DNA of 64,000 bases. It comes from Reichenbachiella versicolor (GTDB taxonomy: Bacteria > Bacteroidota > Bacteroidia > Cytophagales > Cyclobacteriaceae). The notes under the pieces are model-generated. The model had not been told where the DNA came from. It saw nothing but the letters and a program-made list of their open reading frames with translations, and searched no databases. The stretch's first letter is position 1, and each line of letters opens with the position of its first letter. Below are positions 34,065 through 43,729 of this stretch, in pieces. A program made the translations under genes and the position numbers. The stretch covers positions 1 through 64,000 of the forward strand of contig NZ_QFZQ01000001.1 in the NCBI RefSeq assembly GCF_003171675.1. Reading direction: 5' to 3'.

Positions 34065-34472
34065 TTATCTACAATTTTTAAGCGCGTCTTCTACTTCACT
34101 AATAGTAGTAATTGACTCTTGTTTTCCCCAAGAGTTATTGAGGTATGTAATCAATTCTGCTAACTCCAAATCAGTAAAAGCAACAGAAGGCATATTGCCA
34201 TTATACGTTTGTCCTTCAACCTCTATCTCTCCTTGTAATCCATTTTTAATTACACAAATGCTAAACGCTTTGTTTTTAATAGAAAAGTCGGAATTCACTG
34301 GAGGAATCACTGCTGCTAGGCCTGAACCATCAGCTTGGTGACAATGAATGCAGTTTGCTAAATATAGCTCTTCCCCCTTAGCAATATATTGTTTGAGTTT
34401 AACATCTTGACTACATGCTACAAATATTGGAGTAATGAACAATATTATGCTAATTGCGGCTTTTGATTTCAT
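34065..34472 (-). CDS. c-type cytochrome, lipoprotein
   Basis: Periplasmic or membrane-anchored monoheme cytochrome c, 135 residues. A signal peptide ends in FVAC, which looks like a lipobox. Heme attachment is Cys41-Ile-His-Cys44-His45, and a likely axial Met sits in GNMPSVAF. The start overlaps the end of the SCO1 gene by 23 bp, so it is the third gene of a HemJ-SCO1-cytochrome c operon. It probably passes electrons to a terminal oxidase encoded elsewhere. Confidence 0.88.
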   Translation of the reverse strand: MKSKAAISIILFITPIFVACSQDVKLKQYIAKGEELYLANCIHCHQADGSGLAAVIPPVNSDFSIKNKAFSICVIKNGLQGEIEVEGQTYNGNMPSVAFTDLELAELITYLNNSWGKQESITTISEVEDALKNCR

Positions 34473-35097
34473 TTAATAATAAGTCTAGTTCAATTAATAA
34501 AATATTTACTTGATCAACATCCGTGCCGTCATATATGCCTCTAACTCTCTTTTGGTCATCAACTAGTATAAAAGCTCCACTATGAATGTATCCTCCTGGT
34601 GCACTAGAATCCTCTCCAGCTATCAGCATATAACTTTTTTCTCCAATACTATAAATTTCTTCTTGAGTACCATAAAGAAAATGCCAATTGCCACCTGTTA
34701 CTCCTAATCTTTCCGAAAAGTCCTTCAGCAGTGGTATAGTGTCATGTTTAGGGTCAATAGTATGAGACAAAATAGCAAAATCCTTTTCATGTTTGTATTT
34801 ATCAAAAACTCGGAGGAGCTGTTTTTTCATAGTAGGGCATATAGTAGGGCATGAAGTAAAGAAAAAATCAGCTATATATGCTTTTCCTTTCAGGAAATCA
34901 TTATCGACAATCATGCTGTCTTGGTTCAAAAAAGAAAAATCAGCTATGGTATGGGGAATGGAGTCATATGTTTTTTTACCATCAATTGTTTTTTCAATGA
35001 CCTCATATCTACCTAAGACAGGAAGAACCTCTTTCTTACGAATCGAGCTACAACTTAAACTAAATACTGCGATGATGATTAAAATGCTATTTTTCAT
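34450..35097 (-). CDS. SCO1/SenC/PrrC copper-chaperone family protein
   Basis: Thioredoxin-fold copper chaperone that delivers Cu to the CuA site of cytochrome oxidase, or acts as its thiol reductant. 215 residues, with a lipoprotein signal ending FSLSC. The copper cysteines are Cys83 and Cys87 in TSCPTICP, and the third ligand His lies in YIHSGAFILVD near the C terminus. All three ligands are present, so it should be functional. It overlaps the hemJ-like gene by 11 bp and the cytochrome c gene by 23 bp. Confidence 0.9.
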   Translation of the reverse strand: MKNSILIIIAVFSLSCSSIRKKEVLPVLGRYEVIEKTIDGKKTYDSIPHTIADFSFLNQDSMIVDNDFLKGKAYIADFFFTSCPTICPTMKKQLLRVFDKYKHEKDFAILSHTIDPKHDTIPLLKDFSERLGVTGGNWHFLYGTQEEIYSIGEKSYMLIAGEDSSAPGGYIHSGAFILVDDQKRVRGIYDGTDVDQVNILLIELDLLLNEIKSRN

Positions 35098-35620
35098 TCC
35101 TTAGTCTTTTATAAATTTTAATTCCTAGCATTAATATTATACTTAGAATAATCAGTCCCATAACTCCGAATATCCAAGTGAAAGTGCTTTTTAAAACTAC
35201 GATGAACACGATGGCGAATAAAAAAATTGTAGCTACTTCATTCCAAATTCTCAATTGGTTGGAAGTGTATTTGAAAACCCCTTTTTGCATTTGCTTGTGA
35301 ATTTTGCTACAAATTAGATGATAAGAATATAGACCAATAAGAAACAAAGCTTTAACATGAAACCATGGCTGTTTCCAAAAGTTTGTTGCAACAGCCAACC
35401 AAACTCCAATAATTAGCGTAATGATTGCAGAAGGATGAGTGATGATCACAAGGAGTCGGTTTTGCATAATCATTAATTGCTTATACAATATAGACTTTTC
35501 TGGTTCTGGTTTTTCTTGGGCTTCTGTAGAGTAGATGAATAGTCTAACTATATAAAATAATCCCGCGAACCAAGTGGTCACGAAAATGATGTGCAGAGCT
35601 TTTAAATAAAAATATGTCAT
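35087..35620 (-). CDS. hemJ: HemJ-like protoporphyrinogen oxidase (CopD-related)
   Basis: Integral membrane protein of 177 residues with four to five helices, in the UPF0093/HemJ group that oxidises protoporphyrinogen IX in organisms lacking HemG or HemY. The conserved N-terminal segment LKALHIIFVTTWFAGLFYIV carries the heme-ligand His, and a second conserved stretch is HPSAIITLIIGVWL followed by WFHVKALFLIGLYSYH. Placement upstream of SCO1 and a cytochrome c suits a heme-supply role. A related CopD-like copper protein is the alternative. Confidence 0.82.
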   Translation of the reverse strand: MTYFYLKALHIIFVTTWFAGLFYIVRLFIYSTEAQEKPEPEKSILYKQLMIMQNRLLVIITHPSAIITLIIGVWLAVATNFWKQPWFHVKALFLIGLYSYHLICSKIHKQMQKGVFKYTSNQLRIWNEVATIFLFAIVFIVVLKSTFTWIFGVMGLIILSIILMLGIKIYKRLRNEK

Positions 35621-35634
35621 GATTCGAAGTGCCG

Positions 35635-35642
35635 CAAATATA
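35635..35642 (-). promoter_or_regulatory. -7 element of the hemJ-SCO1-cytochrome operon
   Basis: The minus strand reads TATATTTG, exact TAnnTTTG, 14 bp before the hemJ ATG. The -33 box is not evident. Confidence 0.42.
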
Positions 35643-35746
35643 AAAAAGAAGGTGACAGACTGTGATTGATTTTTGTTAGCTCTATTACGTAAATGAATAT
35701 TATTTATAGGAAATATTGTTGTATTGGTAAATTATAAATCGGAGTT

Positions 35747-36439
35747 ATGATAATTGAAAAGAAAAAGATTACTCGATTGCCTTTAACACCTCAGTTTGAT
35801 AGCATTCCTAGAGAAGATGAAGTTGAGTTTGGAATGGCTTCAGTTCCTGCTAGGGTAGTGAAGTTATCAAAAGGAAGTTTTATTTTTCAGTCTGGAGACT
35901 TGTCAAATGAGATATTTTTGATCAGTTCTGGATGTGTTAAAGTTGCTAAACCAAGCGGTCATGGCAGTGAGGTAGTCAAAACTATTAGTGGAAGAGGATC
36001 AGTTTTTGGAGAAAAGGCACTGACTGGTGAGAAAAAGCGTGATTCTTATGCTCAAGCAGTAGTTAACGATACTGAAGTTTATGCTTATAAGGTTGAAGAT
36101 GTATTGAATAATTCAAGAAATGATTCAGAGTTAAATGTCAATATCTTAGGCATTTTTGGAAAGAAAATATCAATGTTGGAGAGTAGACTTGAATCAATAA
36201 TTTCTAAGGATTCAAGAACACGGATAGTTGATTTTCTAAGGGAAATGGCTGAGGAAAATGGTAAGAAAGTTGGTTTTGAAACATTAATCAAAAACAACTT
36301 CACTCACAAGGACATTGCTAGTTTGACAGGGACCTCCCGTCAAACAGTCACAACTACCTTGAATAGCTTGAAAGATCAAAACATTATTAATTTTGATCGT
36401 CGGCGAATCCTAATTAGAGATATGGATTTGTTGAAATAA
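35747..36439 (+). CDS. Crp/Fnr-family transcriptional regulator
   Basis: 230-residue regulator. The cyclic-nucleotide-binding-like beta-roll covers about 35-135 (GSFIFQSGDLSNEIFLISSG, GRGSVFGEKAL). The dimer helix follows, and then a winged helix with FTHKDIASLTGTSRQTVTTT near 190-210. The four cysteines that bind the Fnr iron-sulfur cluster are absent, so it is not a direct oxygen sensor of the Fnr type. It is divergent from the hemJ-SCO1-cytochrome operon across 126 bp and may control it; that is inference. It ends tail to tail with topA. Confidence 0.88.
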   Translation: MIIEKKKITRLPLTPQFDSIPREDEVEFGMASVPARVVKLSKGSFIFQSGDLSNEIFLISSGCVKVAKPSGHGSEVVKTISGRGSVFGEKALTGEKKRDSYAQAVVNDTEVYAYKVEDVLNNSRNDSELNVNILGIFGKKISMLESRLESIISKDSRTRIVDFLREMAEENGKKVGFETLIKNNFTHKDIASLTGTSRQTVTTTLNSLKDQNIINFDRRRILIRDMDLLK

Positions 36440-36442
36440 AAA

Positions 36443-38764
36443 TTATTTCTTTTTTCTAGTTTTCTTTTCTGGAGCTTTTTTCTCTAACTCAACCACATCA
36501 TCATATGTTAACGCCTTTGGGTCTTCTATGTCCTTAGGGATTTTAACATTCTTTTTTCCAAATTTAATGTATGGGCCCCATCGTCCATTCAATATTTGAA
36601 CATCAGGGTTTTCGTCAAAACTTTTGATATGTTTTTCTGCATCTGCTTTTCTTTTTGCTAGAATAAGTTCTACAGCTTCATCATGTGTTATTTCAAGTGG
36701 ATCAACACCTTTTGGAATAGAAACAAATTTGCCATCATGACGAATGTATGGTCCAAATCTACCAATAGCTGCGGTCATTACTTTATCCTCAAATTGACCA
36801 ACTTGCCTTGGAAGCTTAAATAACTCAAGTGCATCTTCTAGAGTGATACTTTCTATGAATTGCCCTTTTCTTAGACTTGCATATTGAGGTTTTTCTGCGT
36901 TTTCATCTTCACTAGCTTCACCCAACTGAACCATAGCGCCATACCTACCCAGTCTGGTTAATACTTTTTTTCCTGTCTTAGGGTCTGTTCCTAATTCTCT
37001 AGCTGTGTTTAATTCCTGACGATCTATTTGTTCGGTAGTCTCTACGGTTTTATGGAATCCTCCGTAGAATTGATCAATCATGTCATTCCAAACTTTTTGA
37101 CCATGTGCTATTTCATCGAACTCTTGTTCAACTTTTGCTGTAAATGAGAAGTCTACAACATTTGGAAAGTGATCCACTAAGAAGTCATTCACTACCATAG
37201 CTATATTTGTAGGGAATAGTTTGTTTTTTTCTACACCAGTGTTTTCCTTTTTAGTTTGTGAAATTGCTTCACCACTTTTGATAGAAATTTCACGATATCC
37301 TCTTTCATATCCATCTCTTGACTCTTTATTTACATAGTCTCGCTTTTGGATAGTGCTTATGGTAGGAGCATATGTTGAAGGTCTCCCAATTCCCATTTCT
37401 TCAAGTTTCTTAACCAGACTAGCTTCCGTATATCTCGCTGGATGTCTAGTAAAGCCTTCTTTCGCTCTAAGGTTTTTCAAATTAAGGGTCTGTCCGATTT
37501 CTAGAGGTGGAAGCATTCCTTTTTGATCTTCATTTTCTTCTTCGTCATCTGAAGACTCTAGGTAAACTTTTAGAAAACCTTCAAACTTAACGATCTCACC
37601 AGTCGCGACTAAGCTTTCATCTCTTGTGGAAATATCAATTGACGCTACTGTTTTTTCTAGTTGTGCATCTGACATCTGAGAAGCAATAGCCCTTTTCCAG
37701 ATTAAATCATATAGTCGCTTTTCAGCATCATCACTACCTGCATGGTGATCACTGAAGTTTGTAGGTCTTATGGCCTCATGAGCTTCTTGTGCTGATTCAT
37801 TTTTTGTCTTGTAAATGCGACTCTTAGCAAAGCTTTCTCCATAACTGCTAAGTATCTCAGCATTTGCAGCAGACATTGCTTCCTTAGACAAGTTTAAAGA
37901 GTCAGTTCTCATGTATGATATTTTACCAGCTTCGTATAGCTTTTGAGCTACGCTCATTGTTCTGGCTACAGAGAAACCAAGTTTTCTACTAGCTTCTTGT
38001 TGTAGAGTTGAAGTGGTAAACGGAGGAGCCGGTGATTTTTTTCCTGGTTTTTTTTCTAAATTCTTAATTGAAAAATCAGCCTTTGTACAATCTGAAACAA
38101 ATTGTAAAGCCTCTTTTTCTGTTTTGAATTTTTGAGAGAGTTCAGCTTGAAGTACTTTGTTTCCTTCCAACTCGAACTCTGCAGTTACTTTAAACGATGA
38201 CGTAGATTTGAAAGTATCTATTTCTCTTTCACGATCTACAACTAATCTTACTGCTACTGATTGAACACGTCCAGCAGATAAACCAGTTTTTATTTTTTTC
38301 CATAGAATAGGAGATAATTCGAAACCAACTAGTCTATCAAGTACTCTCCGAGCTTGCTGAGCATTGACTAAGTCAACATCTATTCCCCTTGGATTTTCAA
38401 TAGCTGCTGTTATCGCACTTTTAGTGATTTCTCTAAATACGATTCTTTTAGTCTGATTTTTCTTCAGTTTAAGGGCTTCCATTAAGTGCCAAGAGATAGC
38501 TTCTCCTTCACGGTCATCATCACTCGCGAGGTATATTGTCTCGGAATCCTTAACTAATTTTTTTAACTCTCGAATAACATCTTTTTTGTCCGCAGATATT
38601 TCGTATTTGGGTTCGAAGCCATTCTCTACGTCTATAGCTGCATTGCCTTTTTGTAAGTCACGTATGTGACCATAGCTCGACGTCACTTTATAGTCTTTTC
38701 CTAAATACCCCTCTATTGTTTTTGCTTTCGCTGGTGACTCAACTATGACTAAATTTTTCGACAT
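36443..38764 (-). CDS. topA: DNA topoisomerase I
   Basis: Type IA topoisomerase relaxing negative supercoils, 773 residues. The Toprim domain starts VIVESPAKAKTIEGYLG and contains SDDDREGEAISWHL. The catalytic tyrosine sits in KISYMRTDSLNLS near residue 300. The C-terminal third has no obvious four-Cys zinc fingers but carries topo-C repeat units (GRFGPYIRHDGKFVSIPKG and GRWGPYIKFGKKNVKIPKD) and ends in a lysine-rich tail. Length and layout are standard for Bacteroidota. Confidence 0.96.
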   Translation of the reverse strand: MSKNLVIVESPAKAKTIEGYLGKDYKVTSSYGHIRDLQKGNAAIDVENGFEPKYEISADKKDVIRELKKLVKDSETIYLASDDDREGEAISWHLMEALKLKKNQTKRIVFREITKSAITAAIENPRGIDVDLVNAQQARRVLDRLVGFELSPILWKKIKTGLSAGRVQSVAVRLVVDREREIDTFKSTSSFKVTAEFELEGNKVLQAELSQKFKTEKEALQFVSDCTKADFSIKNLEKKPGKKSPAPPFTTSTLQQEASRKLGFSVARTMSVAQKLYEAGKISYMRTDSLNLSKEAMSAANAEILSSYGESFAKSRIYKTKNESAQEAHEAIRPTNFSDHHAGSDDAEKRLYDLIWKRAIASQMSDAQLEKTVASIDISTRDESLVATGEIVKFEGFLKVYLESSDDEEENEDQKGMLPPLEIGQTLNLKNLRAKEGFTRHPARYTEASLVKKLEEMGIGRPSTYAPTISTIQKRDYVNKESRDGYERGYREISIKSGEAISQTKKENTGVEKNKLFPTNIAMVVNDFLVDHFPNVVDFSFTAKVEQEFDEIAHGQKVWNDMIDQFYGGFHKTVETTEQIDRQELNTARELGTDPKTGKKVLTRLGRYGAMVQLGEASEDENAEKPQYASLRKGQFIESITLEDALELFKLPRQVGQFEDKVMTAAIGRFGPYIRHDGKFVSIPKGVDPLEITHDEAVELILAKRKADAEKHIKSFDENPDVQILNGRWGPYIKFGKKNVKIPKDIEDPKALTYDDVVELEKKAPEKKTRKKK

Positions 38765-38880
38765 TTATTTGATGCGGTTACAACTGAAAGCGCCAAATAT
38801 GAGGAAAAAAAATTAATTTCAGCAACGGGCTAAAAATCAATTTCTCTCTATATTACCGCATCTGACATAAAACTTTTGAT

Positions 38881-39372
38881 ATGACCAGACAATTGTTTTT
38901 AATAAGGCATGCCGAAGCCGAAATGGGTAATTTTGAACTCAAGGATATTGATCGGACACTAACTCCTGACGGTGAGGTGGTAGCTAGTAAGGTAGGAAAT
39001 AAGCTGAGCGAATTATTGGGAAGGCCAGACGCCGTATTATGTAGTTCAGCTATCAGAACTAGACAGACTGCTGTATTGATTGCTGAGCAGCTTAATTTTA
39101 ATCCAGAAAGGATAATTTTTAAAGATGAGCTTTATGAAGCTTCTACCAGAATTCTTCTGCATGAAATTAATAAGTTAGAGGAATCATGGAAGAAAGTGGT
39201 AATTGTTGCTCATAATCCAGGTATTCCTTATTTAGCAGAATATATTTCTGGGGATATTCTTGTTGGAGTATCACCAGCAGGGGTTGTTGAATTGTCCTAT
39301 GAAGGTGATTGGGCTGAAATCTCTGAGAAAACAATGGATTTAATACAATATCAAACACCTCCAATAGCTTAA
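38881..39372 (+). CDS. sixA: SixA-type histidine phosphatase
   Basis: Small phosphoglycerate-mutase-like phosphatase of 163 residues. The catalytic RHG-type motif is LIRHAEAEM (His9), with SSAIRTRQTA and VAHNPGIPYL supplying the other active-site Arg and His. SixA enzymes dephosphorylate phosphohistidine on histidine-kinase or PTS proteins. No such partner is adjacent. The stop shares one base with the start of the arginase-fold gene, so the two are coupled. Confidence 0.88.
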   Translation: MTRQLFLIRHAEAEMGNFELKDIDRTLTPDGEVVASKVGNKLSELLGRPDAVLCSSAIRTRQTAVLIAEQLNFNPERIIFKDELYEASTRILLHEINKLEESWKKVVIVAHNPGIPYLAEYISGDILVGVSPAGVVELSYEGDWAEISEKTMDLIQYQTPPIA

Positions 39373-40406
39373 TGTCAATGTCAAATACTAAAGAATACAA
39401 TTCAAGTGGACCTGGGAAGAAAGGAACCATATTTGGTCTTCCTTTTGATAGAGCTAATGCTAGTACAGTGCTTGTTCCTGTACCTTGGGACGTCACTACT
39501 TCATATCAATCAGGAACTGCTAATGGTCCCAAGGCAATTTTAGACGCTTCACCACAGATAGACCTTCAACTTTTTGGAAGAAAGGAGGCTCCTTGGAAAA
39601 ACGGTATTTTCATGGATGTAATTCCAGAGAAAATTCTAAAGGCCTCTAAAGAGTTGAGAGAACTGGTAGAGCCATATATGAAAGCGTTGGAGGATGGTGC
39701 TGATGGTTCACATTATCAAGAGGTTATAGATAAGGTTAATATGTCTTCTCTATCACTCAATGCTATTGTCATGAAAGCGGCTAAAGAGTTAATTGACGCT
39801 GGTAAGATGGTAGGAATAGTTGGAGGAGATCATAGTGTTTCATATGGTTTTTTGGAGGCTCTAAGTACTAAGTATAATGAGTTTGGAGTGTTGCAAATTG
39901 ATGCTCATATGGATTTGAGAAAAGCTTATGAAGGGTTTACACACTCTCATGCCTCTTCTATGTACAATGCAATCCAACTTCCTTCAGTTGTTAAACTAGT
40001 TCAAGTAGGTATTAGGGATTTTAGTGAAGAAGAATTGCATCTTGCTTCGATGTCAGAAAAGGTAGAAACCTTTTTTGATATGGAATTGATGGAGAATCGA
40101 TTTACTGGAGGACATTGGCATACAATGGCAAAGGATATAATTAGTAGACTGCCGCATTTTGTTTACGTGAGTTTTGATATTGATGGATTGAACCCTCACT
40201 TGTGTACTGGTACAGGAACGCCAGTTCCAGGAGGCTTAGAGTATAACGAGGCCATTTATCTATTAAATATGATAGTGAAATCAGGGAGAAGAGTTATTGG
40301 TTTTGATCTGTGCGAAGTGGCTCCAAAAGAGGGAGATAAGGAATGGAATGCAAATGTAGGTGCTAGAGTACTTTACAACCTTTGCTCAGTTGCAATGGAC
40401 CATTAA
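39372..40406 (+). CDS. arginase/agmatinase/formimidoylglutamase-family hydrolase
   Basis: Ureohydrolase-fold enzyme of 344 residues with a binuclear Mn site. All metal ligands can be seen: GGDHSVSYG, QIDAHMDLR and SFDIDGLNP. The substrate loop is THSHASSMYN. Bacteroidota members with the long N-terminal segment seen here are usually annotated formimidoylglutamase or agmatinase, and the motifs do not discriminate. No hut genes or arginine-decarboxylase genes are nearby to settle it. It is coupled to sixA upstream and ends near a long hairpin. Confidence 0.85.
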   Translation: MSMSNTKEYNSSGPGKKGTIFGLPFDRANASTVLVPVPWDVTTSYQSGTANGPKAILDASPQIDLQLFGRKEAPWKNGIFMDVIPEKILKASKELRELVEPYMKALEDGADGSHYQEVIDKVNMSSLSLNAIVMKAAKELIDAGKMVGIVGGDHSVSYGFLEALSTKYNEFGVLQIDAHMDLRKAYEGFTHSHASSMYNAIQLPSVVKLVQVGIRDFSEEELHLASMSEKVETFFDMELMENRFTGGHWHTMAKDIISRLPHFVYVSFDIDGLNPHLCTGTGTPVPGGLEYNEAIYLLNMIVKSGRRVIGFDLCEVAPKEGDKEWNANVGARVLYNLCSVAMDH

Positions 40407-40456
40407 GCCATTTTAAAGGGAAGTATTACTATTGAAATTTCACAAATAAGAAAGTA

Positions 40457-40499
40457 ACACCCGAAAATATTGACTCTTCAAGTCTGATAATTCGGGTGT
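40457..40499. terminator. long hairpin between convergent genes
   Basis: Outer perfect 9-bp stem ACACCCGAA/TTCGGGTGT enclosing an inner GACT/AGTC stem-loop. No T-run follows directly on either strand; a bidirectional terminator or mRNA 3'-end stabiliser is likely. Confidence 0.55.
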
Positions 40500-40510
40500 G
40501 ACTAACAAGC

Positions 40511-42190
40511 TTATTGAAGCTTTTTATATTTAATTCTTTTTGGTTCTAAATTGCCAAGACGTTTCAATTTTGCTTCTTCATATTCTGAAAAGTTTCCTTC
40601 AAAGAAATGGACCTGACTATCTCCTTCAAAAGCCAGAGTATGGGTGCAAATTCTGTCTAAAAACCATCGATCGTGAGATATAATCACAGCACAACCAGCA
40701 AAATTTTCTAATCCTTCTTCCAAAGCTCTAAGTGTATTGACATCCAGGTCATTTGTAGGCTCATCTAATAAAAGTAGATTGGCACCTTGCTTAAGAGTCA
40801 TTGCTAAATGAACTCTATTTCTCATACCTCCAGATAGTTCTTTGATTTTCTTGTTTTGATCAGAGCCTCCGAAATTAAATTTACTTACATATGCTCTAGA
40901 ATTCATTTGCTTGCCTCCAAGCTCTATTAGTTCATTACCACCGGTGATAGTTTCCCAAACAGTTTTCTCAGGGTCTAAGTTATCGTGTTCTTGATCTACG
41001 TAAGCGATATCAACTGTTGAACCGACTTCAAAAGTACCAGTGTCAGGTTCTTCTCTTCCAGTAATAAGGTTAAATAAAGTTGTTTTACCAGCTCCATTAG
41101 GACCGACAATACCGACTATCCCTCCTTGTGGAAGACTGAAACTTAGGTTTTCATACAAAAGCTTGTCTCCAAATGCTTTAGAAACTCCTTCAGCATCAAT
41201 TACTTTGTTTCCAAGTCTTTCTCCTGCAGGAATATATAGTTCAAGTTGTTGTTCTCTTTCAAGTGCATCTTGTCCAGCTAGTTTGTCATATGCACTCAAA
41301 CGTGCTTTTGATTTAGCATGTCTTCCTTTTGGAGACATACGAACCCATTCAAGTTCTCTTTGAAGTGTTTTTTGTCTCTTAGATTCCGTTTTTTCTTCTT
41401 GTTCAAGACGTTTTTGCTTTTGATCTAACCAAGAAGAATAATTTCCTTTCCAAGGAATGCCTTCACCTCGATCTAGTTCAAGTATCCATCCAGCCACGTT
41501 ATCTAGGAAGTATCTATCGTGAGTTACTGCAATTACAGTTCCTTTGTATTGGTTTAGATGTTGTTCCAGCCAATGTACAGATTCTGCATCTAAGTGGTTC
41601 GTAGGTTCGTCTAATAATAAAACATCAGGTTCTTGAAGTAAAAGTCGGCAAAGAGCTACTCGTCTTTTTTCACCACCTGAAAGATTTTCAATTTTAGAAT
41701 CTCCTGGAGGAGTTCTAAGAGCATCCATAGCTCTCTCGAGTCTGCTATCCAGTTCCCAAGCATTGTTGGCGTCTAGTTTTTCTTGAACAACAGCCTGCTC
41801 TTCGATCAGTTTATTCATCTTGTCAGGATCTTCTAGAACTTCAGGATTAGCAAATTTTGCGTTGATTTCTTCGAATTGATTAAGTGCATCTACTATTTCT
41901 TGTACACCTTCTTCGACTATCTCTTTTACTGTCTTGTTTGGGTCCAGTTTAGGTTCTTGTTCTAGAAGTCCGATGGAATAACCATCAGAAAAAACGACTT
42001 CTCCTTGATATTCTTTATCTACTCCAGCTATAATTCTAAGTAGAGATGACTTACCAGAACCATTGAGGCCTAAGACACCGATTTTAGCACCGTAGAAAAA
42101 CGAGAGGTAAATATTTTTAAGTACTTGTTTTTGAGGAGGGTATATTTTACTTACACCTGCCATCGAAAATATGATTTTTTCGTCGCTCAT
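40511..42190 (-). CDS. ettA: energy-dependent translational throttle protein EttA (ABC-F)
   Basis: Soluble ABC-F ATPase of 559 residues that binds the ribosomal E site and gates the first elongation step by ADP/ATP ratio. Two ABC domains each have Walker A ([12 protein letters not shown] and [12 protein letters not shown]), a signature (NLSGGEKRR and ELSGGMRNR) and Walker B ([11 protein letters not shown] and [11 protein letters not shown]). The linker and toe region between them matches EttA-type arms rather than resistance-type ARE proteins. No membrane segments. An essential-type housekeeping gene. Confidence 0.94.
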   Translation of the reverse strand: MSDEKIIFSMAGVSKIYPPQKQVLKNIYLSFFYGAKIGVLGLNGSGKSSLLRIIAGVDKEYQGEVVFSDGYSIGLLEQEPKLDPNKTVKEIVEEGVQEIVDALNQFEEINAKFANPEVLEDPDKMNKLIEEQAVVQEKLDANNAWELDSRLERAMDALRTPPGDSKIENLSGGEKRRVALCRLLLQEPDVLLLDEPTNHLDAESVHWLEQHLNQYKGTVIAVTHDRYFLDNVAGWILELDRGEGIPWKGNYSSWLDQKQKRLEQEEKTESKRQKTLQRELEWVRMSPKGRHAKSKARLSAYDKLAGQDALEREQQLELYIPAGERLGNKVIDAEGVSKAFGDKLLYENLSFSLPQGGIVGIVGPNGAGKTTLFNLITGREEPDTGTFEVGSTVDIAYVDQEHDNLDPEKTVWETITGGNELIELGGKQMNSRAYVSKFNFGGSDQNKKIKELSGGMRNRVHLAMTLKQGANLLLLDEPTNDLDVNTLRALEEGLENFAGCAVIISHDRWFLDRICTHTLAFEGDSQVHFFEGNFSEYEEAKLKRLGNLEPKRIKYKKLQ

Positions 42191-42248
42191 TCTTTACTAG
42201 ATTTTTTGACAAATATGCTGAAAAAATTCTGTCTTAGGTTTGAATTTA

Positions 42249-42256
42249 TATTTTTG
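42249..42256 (+). promoter_or_regulatory. -7 element of the DUF349 gene
   Basis: TATTTTTG matches TAnnTTTG, 39 bp before the GTG start at 42296. Confidence 0.4.
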
Positions 42257-42295
42257 CGAAAAATCTCATATACAAGAATTTAAAACAATAAAGAG

Positions 42296-43564
42296 GTGGG
42301 GATTCCATACGGATATATTGAGGATAAAGTGCTATACAGAGCAGCATTTGGTGATATAGAGGCGCTGAAACTCATGGAAGTGGCCGAAGATGAGGTAGGA
42401 AAGCATGTAGCTCATTTTGAGGCTAATTTTAAAAAGCTTAGTGATAAGCTAGAGGATGTGATTAATAAAATTAACTCTAGTAACAATAAAGGGTCTTTTT
42501 ATTCATCGTTGATGAATATTAAAGATTCTATTCGGAGTCACAAAGGTATCGGTGACTATCAAACTATGTTGGATAAAATAGGGCAGTACGAGTCCATGCT
42601 AACAGATTTTATTCAGAAAAATAGAGAGAAGAATACGGATATAAAGCAGGCTCTTTTATTAGAAATGGATGAAGTTTTGAAGAATAACGACATTCAGGAA
42701 GCTTTTGATCAAATTAAGGATTTGAAACAAAGGTGGGTCAAAACAGGAAGTCCAGTTTTGACTCTAGCAGAAGAGCTAGAGTTGAAATATAAGACTAAGA
42801 TGGATGCTTTTTTCGATAAGAGAAAGTCTTTTATGGAAGCAAAGCAAATGCTTAATACTGCAAGAGAAGAAGATTATCAAAGTATAATAGATAAGATTCA
42901 AGAATTTATTGACCAGAAATCTTTTGGAAAAACTCAACAACAAGTCAAGGAGTTACAAAAGAAGTGGAAAGAAGCAGGTCGAATACCTGAGGAACAATTC
43001 AAAAAGCTCAATGATACTTATTGGAGTGTGACTAAAGAGTATTTCGAAAAAGTAAAACAATTTAGGTCTGAAGAAAAGAAGAGTAGAGTAAAGTCAGAGA
43101 AACAGTCAATAGAAGGTAGAAAGGATATTATTTCAACACTGGAGGAATTACTAGATAAAAGTTCATTAGTCAATGTGAAAAAGGAACTAGATGAGATAGC
43201 AGTTCAGTGGAAAAAAGCCGGACACATGTCTAAAGGAGCTTATAAGGAATTACAGGATAATTATTATAAGACTCTCAAAACGATTCAAGAGAAACAATTT
43301 ATTCTGAATTTGACACAAAGAAAGAATAAAGGATTTGAGTCTCTGAAAGAGGAGGATAAGATTGGTTTATTGACAAAAACTATTAGAAATGTTCTTCGTA
43401 GAGATGAAGATGAATTAGCCTCATTTACCGACAATATGGATAAAATGACTATTAATAAAGGATCTTTTGTAGATATGTTGGAAGGTAAGTTGGAAGGGTT
43501 AAAAGAAAAGGTGGCTCTGAAGAGGGAGCTACTGAAAGAGTATAAGTCTAAGATCAATAAGTAA
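42296..43564 (+). CDS. DUF349-repeat coiled-coil protein
   Basis: Soluble, highly charged helical protein of 422 residues with at least three DUF349-type units, each ending in a W-K-x-A/T-G turn (RWVKTGSPV about 145, KWKEAGRIPEEQF about 225, QWKKAGHMSKGAY about 305). DUF349 proteins are of unknown function. The start is GTG, since no ATG precedes the conserved GIPYGYIEDKVLYRAAFGD opening. It stands alone, flanked by promoter-like elements on both sides. A scaffold or stress role is unproven. Confidence 0.82.
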   Translation: MGIPYGYIEDKVLYRAAFGDIEALKLMEVAEDEVGKHVAHFEANFKKLSDKLEDVINKINSSNNKGSFYSSLMNIKDSIRSHKGIGDYQTMLDKIGQYESMLTDFIQKNREKNTDIKQALLLEMDEVLKNNDIQEAFDQIKDLKQRWVKTGSPVLTLAEELELKYKTKMDAFFDKRKSFMEAKQMLNTAREEDYQSIIDKIQEFIDQKSFGKTQQQVKELQKKWKEAGRIPEEQFKKLNDTYWSVTKEYFEKVKQFRSEEKKSRVKSEKQSIEGRKDIISTLEELLDKSSLVNVKKELDEIAVQWKKAGHMSKGAYKELQDNYYKTLKTIQEKQFILNLTQRKNKGFESLKEEDKIGLLTKTIRNVLRRDEDELASFTDNMDKMTINKGSFVDMLEGKLEGLKEKVALKRELLKEYKSKINK

Positions 43565-43661
43565 AGCGACGAATGAACAAAATACTTGTGTCTTTTGTTC
43601 CTAGATTGTATATTCAGAGAGAAAAGACTGTAAAACTAGTTTTTATAGTTTGATAATTGAG

Positions 43662-43691
43662 TTTGATATGTGTGCAAAAAAAATATATTTG
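43662..43691 (+). promoter_or_regulatory. promoter of the DUF2795 gene
   Basis: A full Bacteroidota promoter: TTTG at 43662-43665, 18-bp spacer, TATATTTG at 43684-43691. Transcription would begin near 43697, before the ATG at 43730. Confidence 0.65.
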
Positions 43692-43729
43692 CACGCATAA
43701 ATTTTAAACCACTAAAACGGGGATTTGAT

